DNA of 52,723 nt from Laetiporus sulphureus 93-53 (taxonomy: Eukaryota; Basidiomycota; Agaricomycetes; Polyporales; Laetiporaceae). The position numbers were made by a program, and so were the translations under genes. Under the pieces are notes generated by a model, which saw nothing but the letters and a program-made list of their open reading frames with translations, was not told the DNA's origin and did no database searches. This document shows, piece after piece, positions 31,848 through 43,200 of this stretch (position 1 is its first letter; each line of letters starts with the position of its first letter). The stretch covers positions 469,858 to 522,580 of the forward strand of contig NW_024468531.1 in NCBI RefSeq assembly GCF_001632365.1, written 5' to 3'.

Positions 31848-33915
31848 TGTCACAGTATATTAGCATTTCCCTATTTGGAAAGCCCTACTGTAACTGGACT
31901 TAAGCAGTGTCACCAAAGCCAGCCACAAAAGCCATGCGACACCATTGATGATTCCAAATAACAAATTTGGCTATTACTGTATGGAGATCGCTTGTGCTTA
32001 TGTGAGCCTTAAGCTGCATCATGACCCTTATCGGAAAATTTAATTCTTATGTAACGTGGCCTGTTGTGTTGCCCCTTGTTCGCTCCTGTCCATCCTGTCC
32101 ATGAACATCATATATCCAGCGGCAATGTCAGTTTATTTATCCATCGCACTTAACATTGTATTCTTCAGTGTGTACATTTATCCTGCATTGCAGTACTTAC
32201 GACGCTGACCTATGTTTGCTTACAGTGGTGTTGTCTCCATGACCTTCATTTATGATCGTGTGCACTGTATGCTGGGCAGGGATATCTATCTATGCATGCA
32301 TTACGCCTAACCTCTTCTTTCACGATATGTTCGTCATTGATCAGCTGTATTCATTTTGGATGCTGACGTCAACTTCAATTCAGCCATAGTGCTTGCAATC
32401 TGCTTACATGTGATCCGATGCAGGGGTGCTGTTACAACTGCCTGTTCATTGTTCATTGATGGCTTTGAGGATGTGCCGTCATATCGCTCTCACGTTTATT
32501 GCACCTCTCCAGTGGGGGGTGCTCCATGCAGGTCCATTGTGTGTCTGACCTCAGTGGTGACTGGCTTTCCAGTTTTGTTTGGCTCTGCCTATCCATGGCA
32601 AAGATCACAGAACCACACATCAGGATAGACCTAATGCACAGCTGGAAGGAGGCAGTGTTCTACCCAATCTGTTTCTTTTGGTCGACCATTGTCATGAACG
32701 CAATCTCAGCAGACTCTATCACATCCGCATATCTGACCTATGTGCTCAACCACCATGGAATATGCTCACCCACTATCGAAATAAATGCCTTAGCGCAAGG
32801 CAAAAGTACGAACTTCGAGGCTTCACTTTCCACGACACTTACACGGCCTCTTGCCGCCGCTGGAGCTGTCCTCACTGCCAGCGCTTCATCATCGACGATG
32901 GATGTCTGAATATAGTATTTGATGGTGACTGCTCCGAAACCTCGGACGATGTTTGCATTGCGTGGTGCATGATCAGCATGCCATGTGGAAGACTCTGTGC
33001 ACCCGCAGACAGACAATCAGTTGTGTGGACTGGACCATGAGCTGAGCTCCCTGCCTTGTTCGATGTTGACATCTAGACTACCACGTTTAGCTTACTCCTA
33101 TCTACCTGACTATGTAACCTGTACCATTCATTTAACATATGATATTGTTGATAAGCACTGTGATGTTATTTGGACCCGGCGCTCGATGCCTCTACCACCA
33201 AGTCAGCTAAGCACTCAAGGATCTTATCGATTGTAGGCACCAATCACCACATCACGTGACCCACAAGGTAGTGCCCTATCAAGCACCTCTGACATGCGAC
33301 CTTAAGAGATGCCCAAGCACATAACATCCTGATAGCCGCTCAATAGGCTCGGGCATAGGCACAGGACACTGAGGTCTGGATTGGTAAGGAGGTCGGCCTT
33401 ATACCTCATGGCCGAGACAGCACCCCGACGGAATGCTGCACGGACCATGACCTTATCTATAAGTCTACGGCCCACCAATGACCACATAGTATTTACTAGT
33501 AGGTACATTGCCATTGGCTGTAGCACATTATACATTATGTCTATACATAGTAGGTAGCCAAGGACCCCATAGATACTAGGGTATCAGAGGGCCTTGCCCC
33601 TACATGTATATATATGCCTCTATGTGACTGGGCTATTCCCCAGTCTTATTCATCTATTTCTCTCATTCATCGTGGCTTGCCACAACCCTTCATCCCTGAG
33701 TCAGCTCAACAGTGAGGCCTATCACCACTCACTTGTCCTTAGCCTACCATTGGCTGATAGGGGGCTCACCACCCTTTTATGATGGATCTGGAGTCACCGC
33801 TCCAAGTGGGACCCTGGGGCCTTACAAGGCACTCAGTATAAAGGTCATCCATGAGCGGATCATGTGTGAAGCACCCATGACATCATGTCATGTGTGGCAA
33901 AGCTTAGCCGTGACA
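31848..33915 (+). repeat. 3' LTR of element 3, with an internal insert
   Basis: Begins TGTCACAG right after the polypurine tract and ends GCCGTGACA. It is 2,068 bp because of a 1,251-bp block absent from the 5' LTR. Without the block it is 817 bp, one base from the length of the 5' LTR. The target duplication CGTGG follows at 33916-33920. Confidence 0.92.
31953..33203. other. 1.25-kb insert within the 3' LTR of element 3
   Basis: Present between ...ATTGATGAT and CAGCTAAGC, which are adjacent in the 5' LTR. I see no clear terminal inverted repeat or target duplication; the left end has a small CCAAAT...ATTTGG hairpin. The plus strand has overlapping frames of 90-153 codons (32356-33040). One, with 'SWKEAVFYPICFFWSTIVMN' and 'ISADSITSAYLTYVLNHH', has the hydrophobic look of a decayed membrane protein, but I cannot assign a family. 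It is either a later insertion of host or transposon DNA or repair filler. Confidence 0.7.
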
Positions 33916-33994
33916 CGTGGCACAACATCATTCTGAATTTATATTATTATATTTGCAGTTCATCACTCATGCTACCCTGTTGGGTGATCTGTAG

Positions 33995-34303
33995 CTTGAG
34001 TACTTATGGTGAAGGTTTTTGATAAATTGTCTGCTTCGATTATGCCTCTCTCTTCTCTGCCTTTGCTGCTCAAATGTTATTGGCTGCTTATTCTGTGCAT
34101 GCATCTTGTGAATATCATGCTGCTTGCTGAACTTAGGTTATTTGAGTTTGGCCTCTTTTGGGGGCTTCTGGTCGAGCCAAATGCTTGTGTGAAGCTGCAG
34201 GCTTATATGGCTTTTTTGCTATCCAACGAATCATGCCATTCTCGAAATAGCTATACAAGTGATGAAGCATTGCTCCAAGATTATTTACGGACATTATAAG
34301 TGT
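33995..34303. other. Region after the plus-strand gene, T-rich
   Basis: About 300 bases, T-rich on the plus strand, with a 97-codon Leu/Phe-rich frame typical of chance translation of T-rich DNA. It fits the 3' untranslated region of the preceding gene. No other feature seen. Confidence 0.4.
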
Positions 34304-34888
34304 TCAAAAGTGCCACAAGAGCAGGGGACCTCCTTTCATCTGATGCACTTTTTGGCTCTGCATAGCTTGAATAATCACTAAAAAAGTCATACAAGTCAGC
34401 TTTAATTTTCCTGATGTGTCTGTATGCATGATGTCCCTTTGCAGCGCCATCAGGTGTCCATGGACCTCTCGAGTATATTCCTCGGGAGCCAACAGCTGAT
34501 GCTGCTCTGCCATTTGTGGCTCAGATGGCAGTGGGTCTTCAGTCCCCTGTGGTTCAGACTGAGATTCGACATCACCCTCAGTCTCACGAGGTACATTTTC
34601 GACATTTTCATCTGCTGGTCCAGCCACATCATCATGTTCGCCCAATGATGGGTGATGTTCAGGATGTGGCAAGCTTGGGGAGTCCTGGTGCTGTGGTTCT
34701 GCCTGCACCAGAGTCTCCGTCAGATTGCTGGAAGGCTCCTGAATGGTGACCTCCAATTCATCCTCGACTGATGCATGGCCGGCTGCACCACACCTGCTGG
34801 ATGGGCTAGTCAACACTCTCGAGTTCGTACGACTCCCCCGTGAGGGCAGTGCAGAGGTTGTTCTCGTTGTCGCAGTACGTCTCGACAT
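34304..34888 (-). CDS. Unrecognised Glu/Pro/Ser-rich protein, possible gag N-terminus
   Basis: Open frame of 194 codons from ATG 34888 ('MSRRTATTRTTSALPSRGSR'), a start chosen over an upstream frame because the sequence becomes Ser/Thr/Arg-rich in the way many gag proteins begin. The middle is acidic with Pro, Gln and His ('EPQHQDSPSLPHPEHHPSLG'), and the end has a short helical piece ('EEYTREVHGHLMALQRDIM'). No zinc knuckle, capsid signature or downstream pol is present. It may be the first part of a truncated retroelement or an unrelated disordered protein. It spans the point where CpG content rises. Confidence 0.35.
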   Translation of the reverse strand: MSRRTATTRTTSALPSRGSRTNSRVLTSPSSRCGAAGHASVEDELEVTIQEPSSNLTETLVQAEPQHQDSPSLPHPEHHPSLGEHDDVAGPADENVENVPRETEGDVESQSEPQGTEDPLPSEPQMAEQHQLLAPEEYTREVHGHLMALQRDIMHTDTSGKLKLTCMTFLVIIQAMQSQKVHQMKGGPLLLWHF

Positions 34889-35141
34889 TGAGAAAACTGA
34901 AAGTTTTATCGAGGGGGTTTTTTTTTTCAGATTGTGTCTGGCCAATACAGACTTCGTCGCTTCGAGAAAATGACAGCGAGGGTTAAAAATGTATAAGGTT
35001 GGTCTTACGCATGTGATGTAAACCAAATCGAGTCATGTATTGACAAGAGCGAGTACAGCGCGAAGTAGAAGAAAGACCAAGACTCTAGCTACGGTTGAGC
35101 ATAGATATATTTTGGTCCACCGGCATCTCCCGGGTGGCTTG

Positions 35142-35885
35142 CTAGTCCCAAGTGATGGTGGCGGTGGCGAGCTCGTCTATGCCCTTACATAGAGCCTTGC
35201 ACCCCTGAGATTGACCGGTCATTCTGCCCGGACGATCAGCCATATCAACGCGCGCAGTAATACACCTTTCGATGTTCTTTAAAGAACAGAGGCTCAAGTG
35301 CACTATTCTCCCGGCGGATGCGGCGCACCATGAGTTTATGTGTCCAGAGTGCAACAGATGCATCGGTATATACATAGCGCGCGATACTAACGGCTGCGAT
35401 GGCGTTGGAGAGCGTGTAGCTCATGGGACACTGCCACCACCCTAAGATCCATCTGCGTGTTCATAAACGTTTGAAGGTCTGCGCAAACGCTGGGCATAAG
35501 AACATCCTTCACGTCCTCAACTCCGTACCTGTGAGATGGGGGAGCCAGTGCCGCAACAATCTCGAAAGACATCTTCTTGACGCGTAACAGCTGTCGAAAC
35601 TGTACATGAGTGATCAGTCAGACCGGAGACCCGTTATCCATGCGCGGAACTTCCATTTCTGAGAACCCTCACATGGTAGAACTCGAAACTCAGCGGGAGA
35701 GTCGAAGAAATCGATGAGGGGCATCCGTCCACATTCTTGACATTCTGCAGCTGCGATTGAAAGAACTAGTCGCGAACGTCCATCAAGCACTGCGCGCGGA
35801 TGTCTTTCTCGACATGGAAGCCAACATTACGTATCTTGAACACGACAGTACCGTCTGAATTTCAAAAATGCTCGTCTCTCTTCAT
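35142..35885 (-). pseudogene. BTB/POZ domain protein, pseudogene
   Basis: Minus-strand reading from ATG 35885: 'MKRDEHF', an in-frame TGA (35862-35864) where the family has Trp, then 'SDGTVVFKIRNVGFHVEKDI', then 'RAQCLMDVRD', TAG (35766-35768), 'FFQSQLQNVKNVDGCP'. After a +1 shift it continues 'LIDFFDSPAEFR', and after another 'YHVRVLRNGSS'. Then come 'MSFEIVAALAPPSHRYGVED' (35572 down), 'LSNAIAAVSIARYVYTDASV' (about 35420), and a Cys-containing tail 'GCKALCKGIDELATATITW' ending at 35142. This order (DG-V, HK-like, FRDMF-like, DGCP, SPAEFR) is that of the BTB proteins expanded in Agaricomycetes. Two stops and at least two frameshifts make it a pseudogene. Confidence 0.65.
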
Positions 35886-36120
35886 TTTATCGTCTTGGTC
35901 GTGTGTTTGGGAGCCTGGACCTCTATTCGAAGCTATAATCAATGTGACTACGGATTCAAGAGGCGCGACGGACTGCGACTGGATGACTAGCAACGAAGGT
36001 GAGATGAGTGAGCGGTATGCATGGGTGCATGAGTGCATGGAACCGCTTCATCAATGACCACGTCGGAGATTCGAAAGAACACGTAAAAAGAAAACACAAG
36101 CCTCGACACGAGTTGACCGG

Positions 36121-36720
36121 AAATGGTCAACAGTGAGTCTTCAAACTGGATAAAATCCTCACCTAAAATCTGTTCAGCCGGTGGCCTGCACGCGATTCTG
36201 TGTACGGATCTACAACCTGGCTGAAAATAGTACGATACTGGGTAAGAGGGTGTCCTTTGCGGTAGAAATACTCAGGTTGCGAAATTGTCCGTTTCGTCGA
36301 GACAAATCTGCGTAGCTGCGTGCGGCGTACCGTCACTTCGCTGGACCGCGAAAATAATACACTTCGAGATGTCAAACATTCTGGCCACCTCGCTCCAGAG
36401 CGTTCGGTAGACAGACCAGTGGACGCTGTGGAGTATCCTGTGGATAAGGTCCGATGCACTTGTACCGAATATGGGCTGCACGATATTAATGCTCGAACCA
36501 GTCGCATAAACCTAACCACAGGCAGAAAGTGAGAACTTCAATGTGCCAAACGAAGTTAGAAGCTCATCGCGGTCGAGAAGGCATGCTTCGTTGGTATTGT
36601 GATCCATCGCCAAGATTCAATGACAGAATTCTCGATTTTGAGTCCACATCAGGCTCAACTTCAGCCTCCAGTTATGCGCCAGACAGTCGTACCCTGTATC
36701 GGAGGTGAAAATCGTTATTA
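36121..36720 (-). other. Weak coding traces on the minus strand
   Basis: Several overlapping minus-strand frames look protein-like: 'MDHNTNEACLLDRDELLTSF' (about 36610-36550), 'SDLIHRILHSVHWSVYRTLW' with 'SEVARMFDISK' (about 36450-36360), and 'ISQPEYFYRKGHPLTQYRTI' (about 36280-36220). Possible short introns could link them, but I cannot build one consistent gene model and do not recognise a family. Confidence 0.3.
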
Positions 36721-39402
36721 TGCATAGGAGCCACTGGCACAGGTAGCTTCCATGTGGGCATGTCGGAAGTTAAAACTGCCGTCAGAAATTCGATGAACAA
36801 AGCTCAAGCCTTATTTTAAAGCGCTTTTTGTTGATGAGCCATGTGCTGCGGTCTCGCGACTTGAGCGAGCGCATTCTTCGTTCTTCACTGTATCTTGCAT
36901 GATGTCCGCTTCAACTCCATAAAATGATGATCTTTTCTTGACCTTAGACATAAAAAGCTGTTCATCCGACCGCTTCCATGTCAACACAGGTCTCGGAGAG
37001 CTTGAAAAGAACATTGCGCGCACATGAGATTGACAAACCACTGTTAAGAGCCCAGAGTGTCCATTCACCCTTTTTACATAGGCAATTAAATAGCAAAAAT
37101 CAACCGGTGAATGTCTGAGAAGGAAGCATAAGCGGCACGGACTCTTCAACGCGTCCCTGCCATTGATGGCGCGTCAGATCCAAATCTCACCCCGTTTGGA
37201 TTAGATCTACTACTCCGACGTTCCCACGGGGAAGCTTTTTGCGACTCCTATGCCTTTGCTCCATATGACGTATAAGGTTTGTACGGCTGCTGTGAACTGG
37301 GTCATTCTCTAGATATCTGAAGCAGCGAGCGTACAGCCTTATGACTACGACACGGGACAAGACTGAATACTTTACAATTTCGGAGTCCACGCGATCACGC
37401 GTTGCGATGGCCTCTGAAGTTGTGGCCTCTGTCACGGTTACTGTCACAGCTATGTGACTAAATGACGGCATGACGTTACCCGCGTGCGGCAGATCCCGGG
37501 TCCCACAAAAACAAAGGCACTCAGTGTTGCAGCGCTAAGCGCCCGGCGTCAACTCCAACACTTGGACTGCGTGGACTTTATCGTGGAGACGTGCGGAATG
37601 TACATCCGACGATTACGGCACGCCCGTGTCATCATCAAGCTTACATCTCAGTCCACGAGTGTCAAAACGATATCGTTGCACTATGCTGTAACTTCTGGAA
37701 CTTCAAGCTTGAAGTTCCGATCTTTGTGCTTGCGACGTCCATTCCCTCAAGTCGCAAGGGGACGGATTGGAAGAAGACAGACAAATTCAGTGGTATATGC
37801 GTAGCAAGAGATGGAGCAGCGGGAGCCCATCCATGTCTACGTCCACGTCTCAATAACAGTACCCGAAACGTCATCACTGCGTTGTGATGTGCTGCGAATC
37901 TTGTACTCTTCTCCGCTGGTGCGCATGGACCGGGCACCTCGGCTTGATCGTCCGTATATGTACGCCTTCGCATTGAGTATTCGACTCAACTGCTCTGAAA
38001 CGCGTGACGCGGGTCCGATCCACACCGAGCGCTGCGCAAATACACACCCCTTGCAGACCCTTGCCCAGGTGATTCCAGTGCAAAGGCGAAGCTCCGGTAC
38101 CTGGGAGGTCGACGCTTCGGAGGCAACTCGCCGCTTCCCCTTGTCCACCCTTCACAGATACGTCACGCCTGTAGGAAAGCGCAAGGCTTGGCTGCTGTTG
38201 CTTCTAGTTATAAGAGAGCAGGTAAGTCGGCACCAATGACCCTGATATGTGCCCTATCGAGGAATTCCAGCATTCAGGTGATGTGCACCCGGCCAAAGTA
38301 GTAAGCAAGCGTTTATCTACCCACTCACATGTTCAATGTTGACAGAGGGTGTACTATCCCCGTTGGGAGTGGCCACAGCAACGTGTATGGAAATGATATT
38401 GAGGAGAAAGATGCTTCTAAGGGCGCTGTGCCCTCTAGCATGACTGCGTTCCGAATATCGCGACCCAGCCATCGGAGGACGCTCGTTAATTGAAATCAGT
38501 CAAAGAGAGTTCAGTAAGCCCGGTCGTGCTGAGCGTGCCGCTAAGTCTGAAACGCTCACATATTCACTCGGGGGTTGGGTCCAACCTATAACGCGATACC
38601 TTATGGCCATCCCAATAGCACCGAATCGGTGGTAACGCTGAGCATGGCGAGAAGTAACGAATAAATCTCGTTGCATTTCGTGAGATCTACAGTAGAACTA
38701 TCCAAGTGTGTGGCTCCGCGACGAGAGGGACAGATTGAAGAACCGCGGAAGGCTAGACCAAGCAAAGCAGTGACGCCATGCGGCTTGATTCGAACAGGCG
38801 CGGCTGGCGGATACTTCTCCGCGCCTATAGCGGCTGCTATTGATAGACACACATCCAATGATCCTCCAAAACTTACCCTTATGCACGTAAATTGCAACTT
38901 CACTGCACAAATAGGCTCGCTATAACTGGTAGAGTGCGAGTCCTTAATGCATTATTCCTGCAACGCACAAGGTGGCATGGACCTGATATGATCGAGTCAG
39001 CGGCCAGCGCCCGTGCGCGTCGGCCTAGCTCAAACTCTCCGACAATTCAGCCGCTCCACGCTATCTTAAACCACACGGCGTACTTAGCCCTGAGACCGCA
39101 TCGGTCCGGGCATCGCAGTAGAGAGCGTCATACGGCGGAAGCAACCGGCCATTTTCCCTTAAGAGTATGTCCGCCGCCTCCAGATGGCCGTCTGGGGCCG
39201 CCGCGGGGCCCACACTGTTCCAAATCCCGTCGAGACTGTGTGGCGCCCCTGCTAAGGTTAGCATCACTTTTGCGCGGAACCTCTTGGCACAGTGCGGCAT
39301 CCGATGTCCATATTTTCGACGGACGCCTGGGCTGGCGCAGGTACTTAAGGGCGGGGGGCATGACGGCAAACTCGCCAGAGCTGGGGAAGATCTTTAGACG
39401 CC
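36721..39402. other. CpG-rich stretch without a supportable gene
   Basis: Frames up to 216 codons exist on both strands but overlap and have a composition expected of GC-rich non-coding DNA. The only hint is on the minus strand at 37330-37200, where 'SSRTNLIRHMEQRHRSRK' resembles the second half of a C2H2-type finger. The last 100 bases would be the promoter of the secreted-protein gene; a CTTAAG sequence (about 39342) lies about 60 bases before its start codon. Confidence 0.4.
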
Positions 39403-40258
39403 ATGCAACACCTCACCCTCCTTCTCTCCGCCCTATTCCTAGCGGTGCTCGCTGCCCTTCCAGCCGGTATGGATTACGAGTCGTCTTCTTTTCGCGTATC
39501 AAACTGACCGAGTTCGCTTCGCAGCTGCCTTCCCTGATCTGACCAAAGCATGCGGCAAGAATGCCCAAGTCACGAAGAACACCTCGTTCGTTTACGACTC
39601 CAAGACAATCTGGGTCACGACACAGAGCTGTCCTGGCTTCGCGGCTTTGAGCAACAGCTCTCGGACGCCTGGGACCGTGAACAGCACGCTCCTCAACGGC
39701 GACGGGCAGGTTTCAGTATGTAACGACGCATGTGAGTGTTTAGGACCTCTTGAAAAGCTTTAATTTGTTGACGACTTGCTCTAGGCAACGTAGAGTGCGC
39801 CAAGAACCAAACAGACGCAGTCGAAGATGACTGCTATTACCTGTCGGATGCTATCGAGTCCTTGACACGTAAGTTTGCATCCGATCCTGCTATGGTCAAC
39901 CGCTAAGCGCCCGTCGCGGATACAGCGCAATCGTTCACTGCGCCTGCACTATCGCTGACAACGTTCTCGTTCGGCGCCGGCTGCGAGGTAAGTGCCCTTG
40001 AGGCGCCTCTGTCCGGATCTTGCGCTGACCTGAGACACACAGTACAACTATGCTAACTTCGATAAGGTGGATTATTCCGTGTGCTATGCGGATGTGGTAA
40101 GTGTCAATTGGTATTTGATGAGGCGTGGAGAAATGACTCATGTCTGCCGTGTTTAGGGATATGTCGGCGCTATAACCGCCAATGAGTGTTCCGCCGACTC
40201 CACCGGAGGATCATGTGTCTCTACTGATGCTAATGATAACGACTGGGTTGTCGAGTAA
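39403..40258 (+). CDS. Small secreted cysteine-rich protein, six exons
   Basis: Exons 39403-39466, 39525-39731, 39785-39868, 39926-39987, 40043-40096 and 40157-40258; all five introns are 53-60 nt with GT...AG ends, and the exons join in one frame of 190 codons plus TAA. The start is fixed by a signal peptide of about 20 residues ('MQHLTLLLSALFLAVLAALP'). The mature protein has ten cysteines (31, 57, 87, 91, 95, 107, 138, 153, 168, 177), including a C-x3-C-x3-C cluster, and four possible N-glycosylation sites (KNTS, NSS, NST, NQT). An even cysteine number fits disulfides in an extracellular protein. I do not recognise the family; effector-like or cell-wall roles are possible but unproven. It appears intact, unlike its neighbours. 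Confidence 0.8.
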
Positions 40259-43200
40259 GCGCCTTTCAATTCGATCTTTTCACATTGCACTCATCAAGAA
40301 TCCGCAGAGTAACGCACTAGCCCCGCGCAGAGACTATTTATTACGAGTAATGAACTTTGATTCGGACACTTACAGCCCTGCATTTTTTAATGTTGTACCG
40401 CTACTGCGGCTTTAGGTACATGTATTCATGGACACGATTCTCTTTGTAGCTAAATTGACGAAATACTTCCCCGACTTAACTGTCGGCGGAAGTGTCATGA
40501 CCTATTAATCGAATGTCATAGCAAAGAGAAACATAAAAGGATGCAAACGACGGTGTATATCATTTTTATTTACCCTTCCCCCACGGTATAAGGGCCTCTG
40601 GCAAGTTGTGCATCATGGAACATAGCTATGCTGCCGCGAGCACATGCCCTCCCGCAGCTTCAAATCAATCGATTCATGATTCTATCGCAATTATTCTCAT
40701 TGTAGTATGCGAGTCGTCTTCACCATCCTGACAATGCGCACCCGTTCGCAGCAGCCGGGGAGGAGTCCGACAGAAGGCGCAGCACACGATTGTATTTGCG
40801 AGGCTGCGGAACCAACGTGAGTGCGCCATATGTTGTCCGGGTACCACGCAAGCGCGAGAACCATGCCACAGTCGCTGTTTCAGCATACTAACGCTCCCGA
40901 TAACTGGCAGACAGCGGGAATCCCAACGAGACTAGGCGCTCAGCGTTTGACATGGATAGCGCGAGCTTGGACAAACGTGGGCCAATGGGCTTGCCCCTAT
41001 AGTGCGTCGGCTTCAATCGCGATACCAGCCGAGCTAGGAGGCGCAAGCAAATCTCTGCGATCGCACACCGATCTGTCTGAGCAGATACCTCCGATGAGCG
41101 TGCGATGCGTCCGAAGCGCATAGCTGTTGCAGTGTCCATTGTTAGGGGTAGGGGTAGATCATAAAGCGGAATACAAGGTTTCGTGCTTCCGCCTTCGCTC
41201 CCCTCCGCTCCCCCCCTTGGCTGTTGGCCGGCTTCGCTGTGGCCAAGTTATCTCCGCCGTCGTTGCTGAGAGCAAAGCCTATCCCATAGTCACGAGGTCT
41301 AGAATGCTGAGCAGCACGACGCTGAACAATGCGAGACAGCTGAAAGTGTGCAGTGGATGTGGTCTCGGATGCAGATGTTGAGGCTCGCTAGGCTGATGCG
41401 GTATACAGGTAGCATGGACTGCGCAAACTCTGGGTTGCAGGATCGGAGCAAACTTGTGGTGGATGACTGCATGTCCTGTTCGATGCAGTTGAGCCATCTG
41501 CAAGCTATTGTCACTGTTTTGTAATGGTCCTCAGTATTCACACGCAGCAGCGCAATCGTTCGTCGCTCCCGCGCGCTCGCTGAGGCTCCGCATCTTGGTC
41601 AGGATGCGAAGCGGGTATTAGGCCTCCATGAGTAATACGGACTTGCTCAATGTGATTCTGCGCTACGCCAACTTTGAATCCGTAAATCATGCTGCGTGCT
41701 ACAGTGACGCAGTAAATCCGGGCTGTCATAGTGACCATGTGAGTGTGCGCGGTGAGATGACGTCGGCGCGATCACGACGAATGACTGCTTTGCTTGTTCC
41801 GCTGACTGGAGGGGCATACACGTCCTCTTCCGCGACGAAGAATCATTGGCTACGCATCGTGAGCGCTTGACTGACCGAGAGTCTCCGACCAAATGACTGA
41901 TTGGTCCATACGCAGCGTGACTGATGGTTTATGATGAAATGTGGAAGTTTTGCATTGCATTGTATTGCTTGTACGGATATGGCGTATCGGTCACACAGCC
42001 GGATTACGGTCATTAGATATATATCAGACTGCTTAGATGCATGTGCACTCACCCATCCAACCTGTCTATCTCGTTCGGTAACACTCTCGTTTTCTGACGA
42101 TGCGTCATACTCCGTTGTACGCACGATACTCACCTGACGCGGCTTGCTCGGATACGGACAGTACCGCTCGTGTGACGGACCAGCCCTCCACGAAGATCCA
42201 TACAGAGTACCATGCAAGTTATGATTTAGACTGGCGGTTCTAAGGAATGTGCGTCATCATCTGTCTCCAATTACGGATAGACTGCATGTACGAGCACGTC
42301 GATGGTGCGCTCCATATATGCGCTGCTTTTCTCGCCTGGCTGGTCATCATTGCGGTTCGGTGCAGGCAGGTGCATGATCTGCAGATGGTGGATGCGCGGA
42401 TCCATTTGTCGAAGCTATGATGTGTGTGATTCATACGTGAGCAGCGATCTGATCGGTCAGCTGTAGGAAGGGATCTGGGAGCACAGGTTCCGGGGCCATC
42501 AGGGATTTTATTGTACAGGACTGCTTGGATGATGATGGACGATCGACGGCATTGCGCAACAGCGCATACGCATTCGGCGCTCTGATATAGAATCGGCGAG
42601 CCGGAGGGACCGTAACGGGCGTGATGGGTAACAGCTAGTCGCCTGCACCGCGTGCTGTGCATAATGATTCGAGCGAAGCACTGCCGTGCGAGAGCTCATG
42701 CCAAGTCATGTAGTCGGGTGGAGGCTCCCGCGAGAGTAGAAGTACGAACAAGATTCACATTGCGAATGGCGGGCGTGTGAGGAGCGCACGTTCGGAGAGC
42801 AATGTTCATTGTTAGCCTGTGTTGGCAGCTTTTCTCTGGGATGCTAGACGTGCTTCTGGCGATAGTCGTGGTGAATTCTTGGTGAACGCCTGCTAGCGTG
42901 TGATCCTCTGATTGAGGTTGCTATCATAGCCGTTTGATGGCCGATGGGAGTAAGCGGCTGGTGAAGAGAATCTCTCCGCGTGAAGAAAATTCCTCTGAAT
43001 AAAGGAAATCGCTAAGAGAGGAAGTCAAGTCTGGGACAATTTGCGGCGTGTAACGCGTGGCACGTACAGCAGCACGCCTCAGCACCAGAAAGCTAGATGA
43101 TGACGATATCCGAGCAGCATGACAGATGATAGGATAGCACGCTCGAGGTGATGGCTCACGACAGGATTCGCGGCCCTATATCACCATCGCAAAGATTTGT

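Larger units (their letters stand above)
28595..33915 (+). mobile_element. Element 3: LTR retrotransposon without recognisable pol
   Basis: Complete by structure: 5' LTR 28595-29412, internal region 29413-31847, polypurine tract 31835-31847, 3' LTR 31848-33915, with identical 5-bp duplications CGTGG at 28590-28594 and 33916-33920. The internal 2.4 kb shows no RT, RNase H, integrase or protease motif, so the element is a non-autonomous or heavily deleted copy. It sits in the last intron of the plus-strand gene at 26985-33994. The LTR parts that can be compared are about 95% alike by hand count, so this is younger than element 1. Confidence 0.92.
26985..33994 (+). pseudogene. Unrecognised intron-containing gene divergent from the transposase
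   Basis: Plus-strand gene with splice signals and protein-like exons, now decayed. Introns inferred: 27112-27167, 27447-27495, 28129-28195, and a last one at 28571-33958 that contains element 3. Exon content: a Lys/Glu-rich start ('KKQMKVNKRK'), 'DLTELPSEDELPLKKSKKYS', 'SEAHVLTSGIAAASQNHSIK', 'LAHHYTHTKNTIDVPGLTG', 'YRALSLWVKGDMALENGKGI', 'SETAFSEARYGACTVGYTEA', then acidic 'NDSELDSDEDPSKLVDLGSD'. After the last intron it would end at the TAG 33992-33994. Exons are broken by stops (such as TAG at 28544) and frameshifts. I recognise no characterised domain. Sharing the short interval 26614-26985 with the transposase suggests a bidirectional promoter. Confidence 0.5.

Noticed and set aside
36480..36500. 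GGTTCGAGC on the minus strand resembling a tRNA B box
   Set aside because: No matching A box or cloverleaf could be drawn around it.
38892..39542. 216-codon plus-strand open frame
   Set aside because: It overlaps the promoter and first exon and intron of the secreted-protein gene in another frame and has the Arg/Ser/Pro composition of GC-rich chance translation.
41142..41157. Short TTAGGGG-like run resembling telomere repeat
   Set aside because: Only about two imperfect units; too short to call an interstitial telomere.
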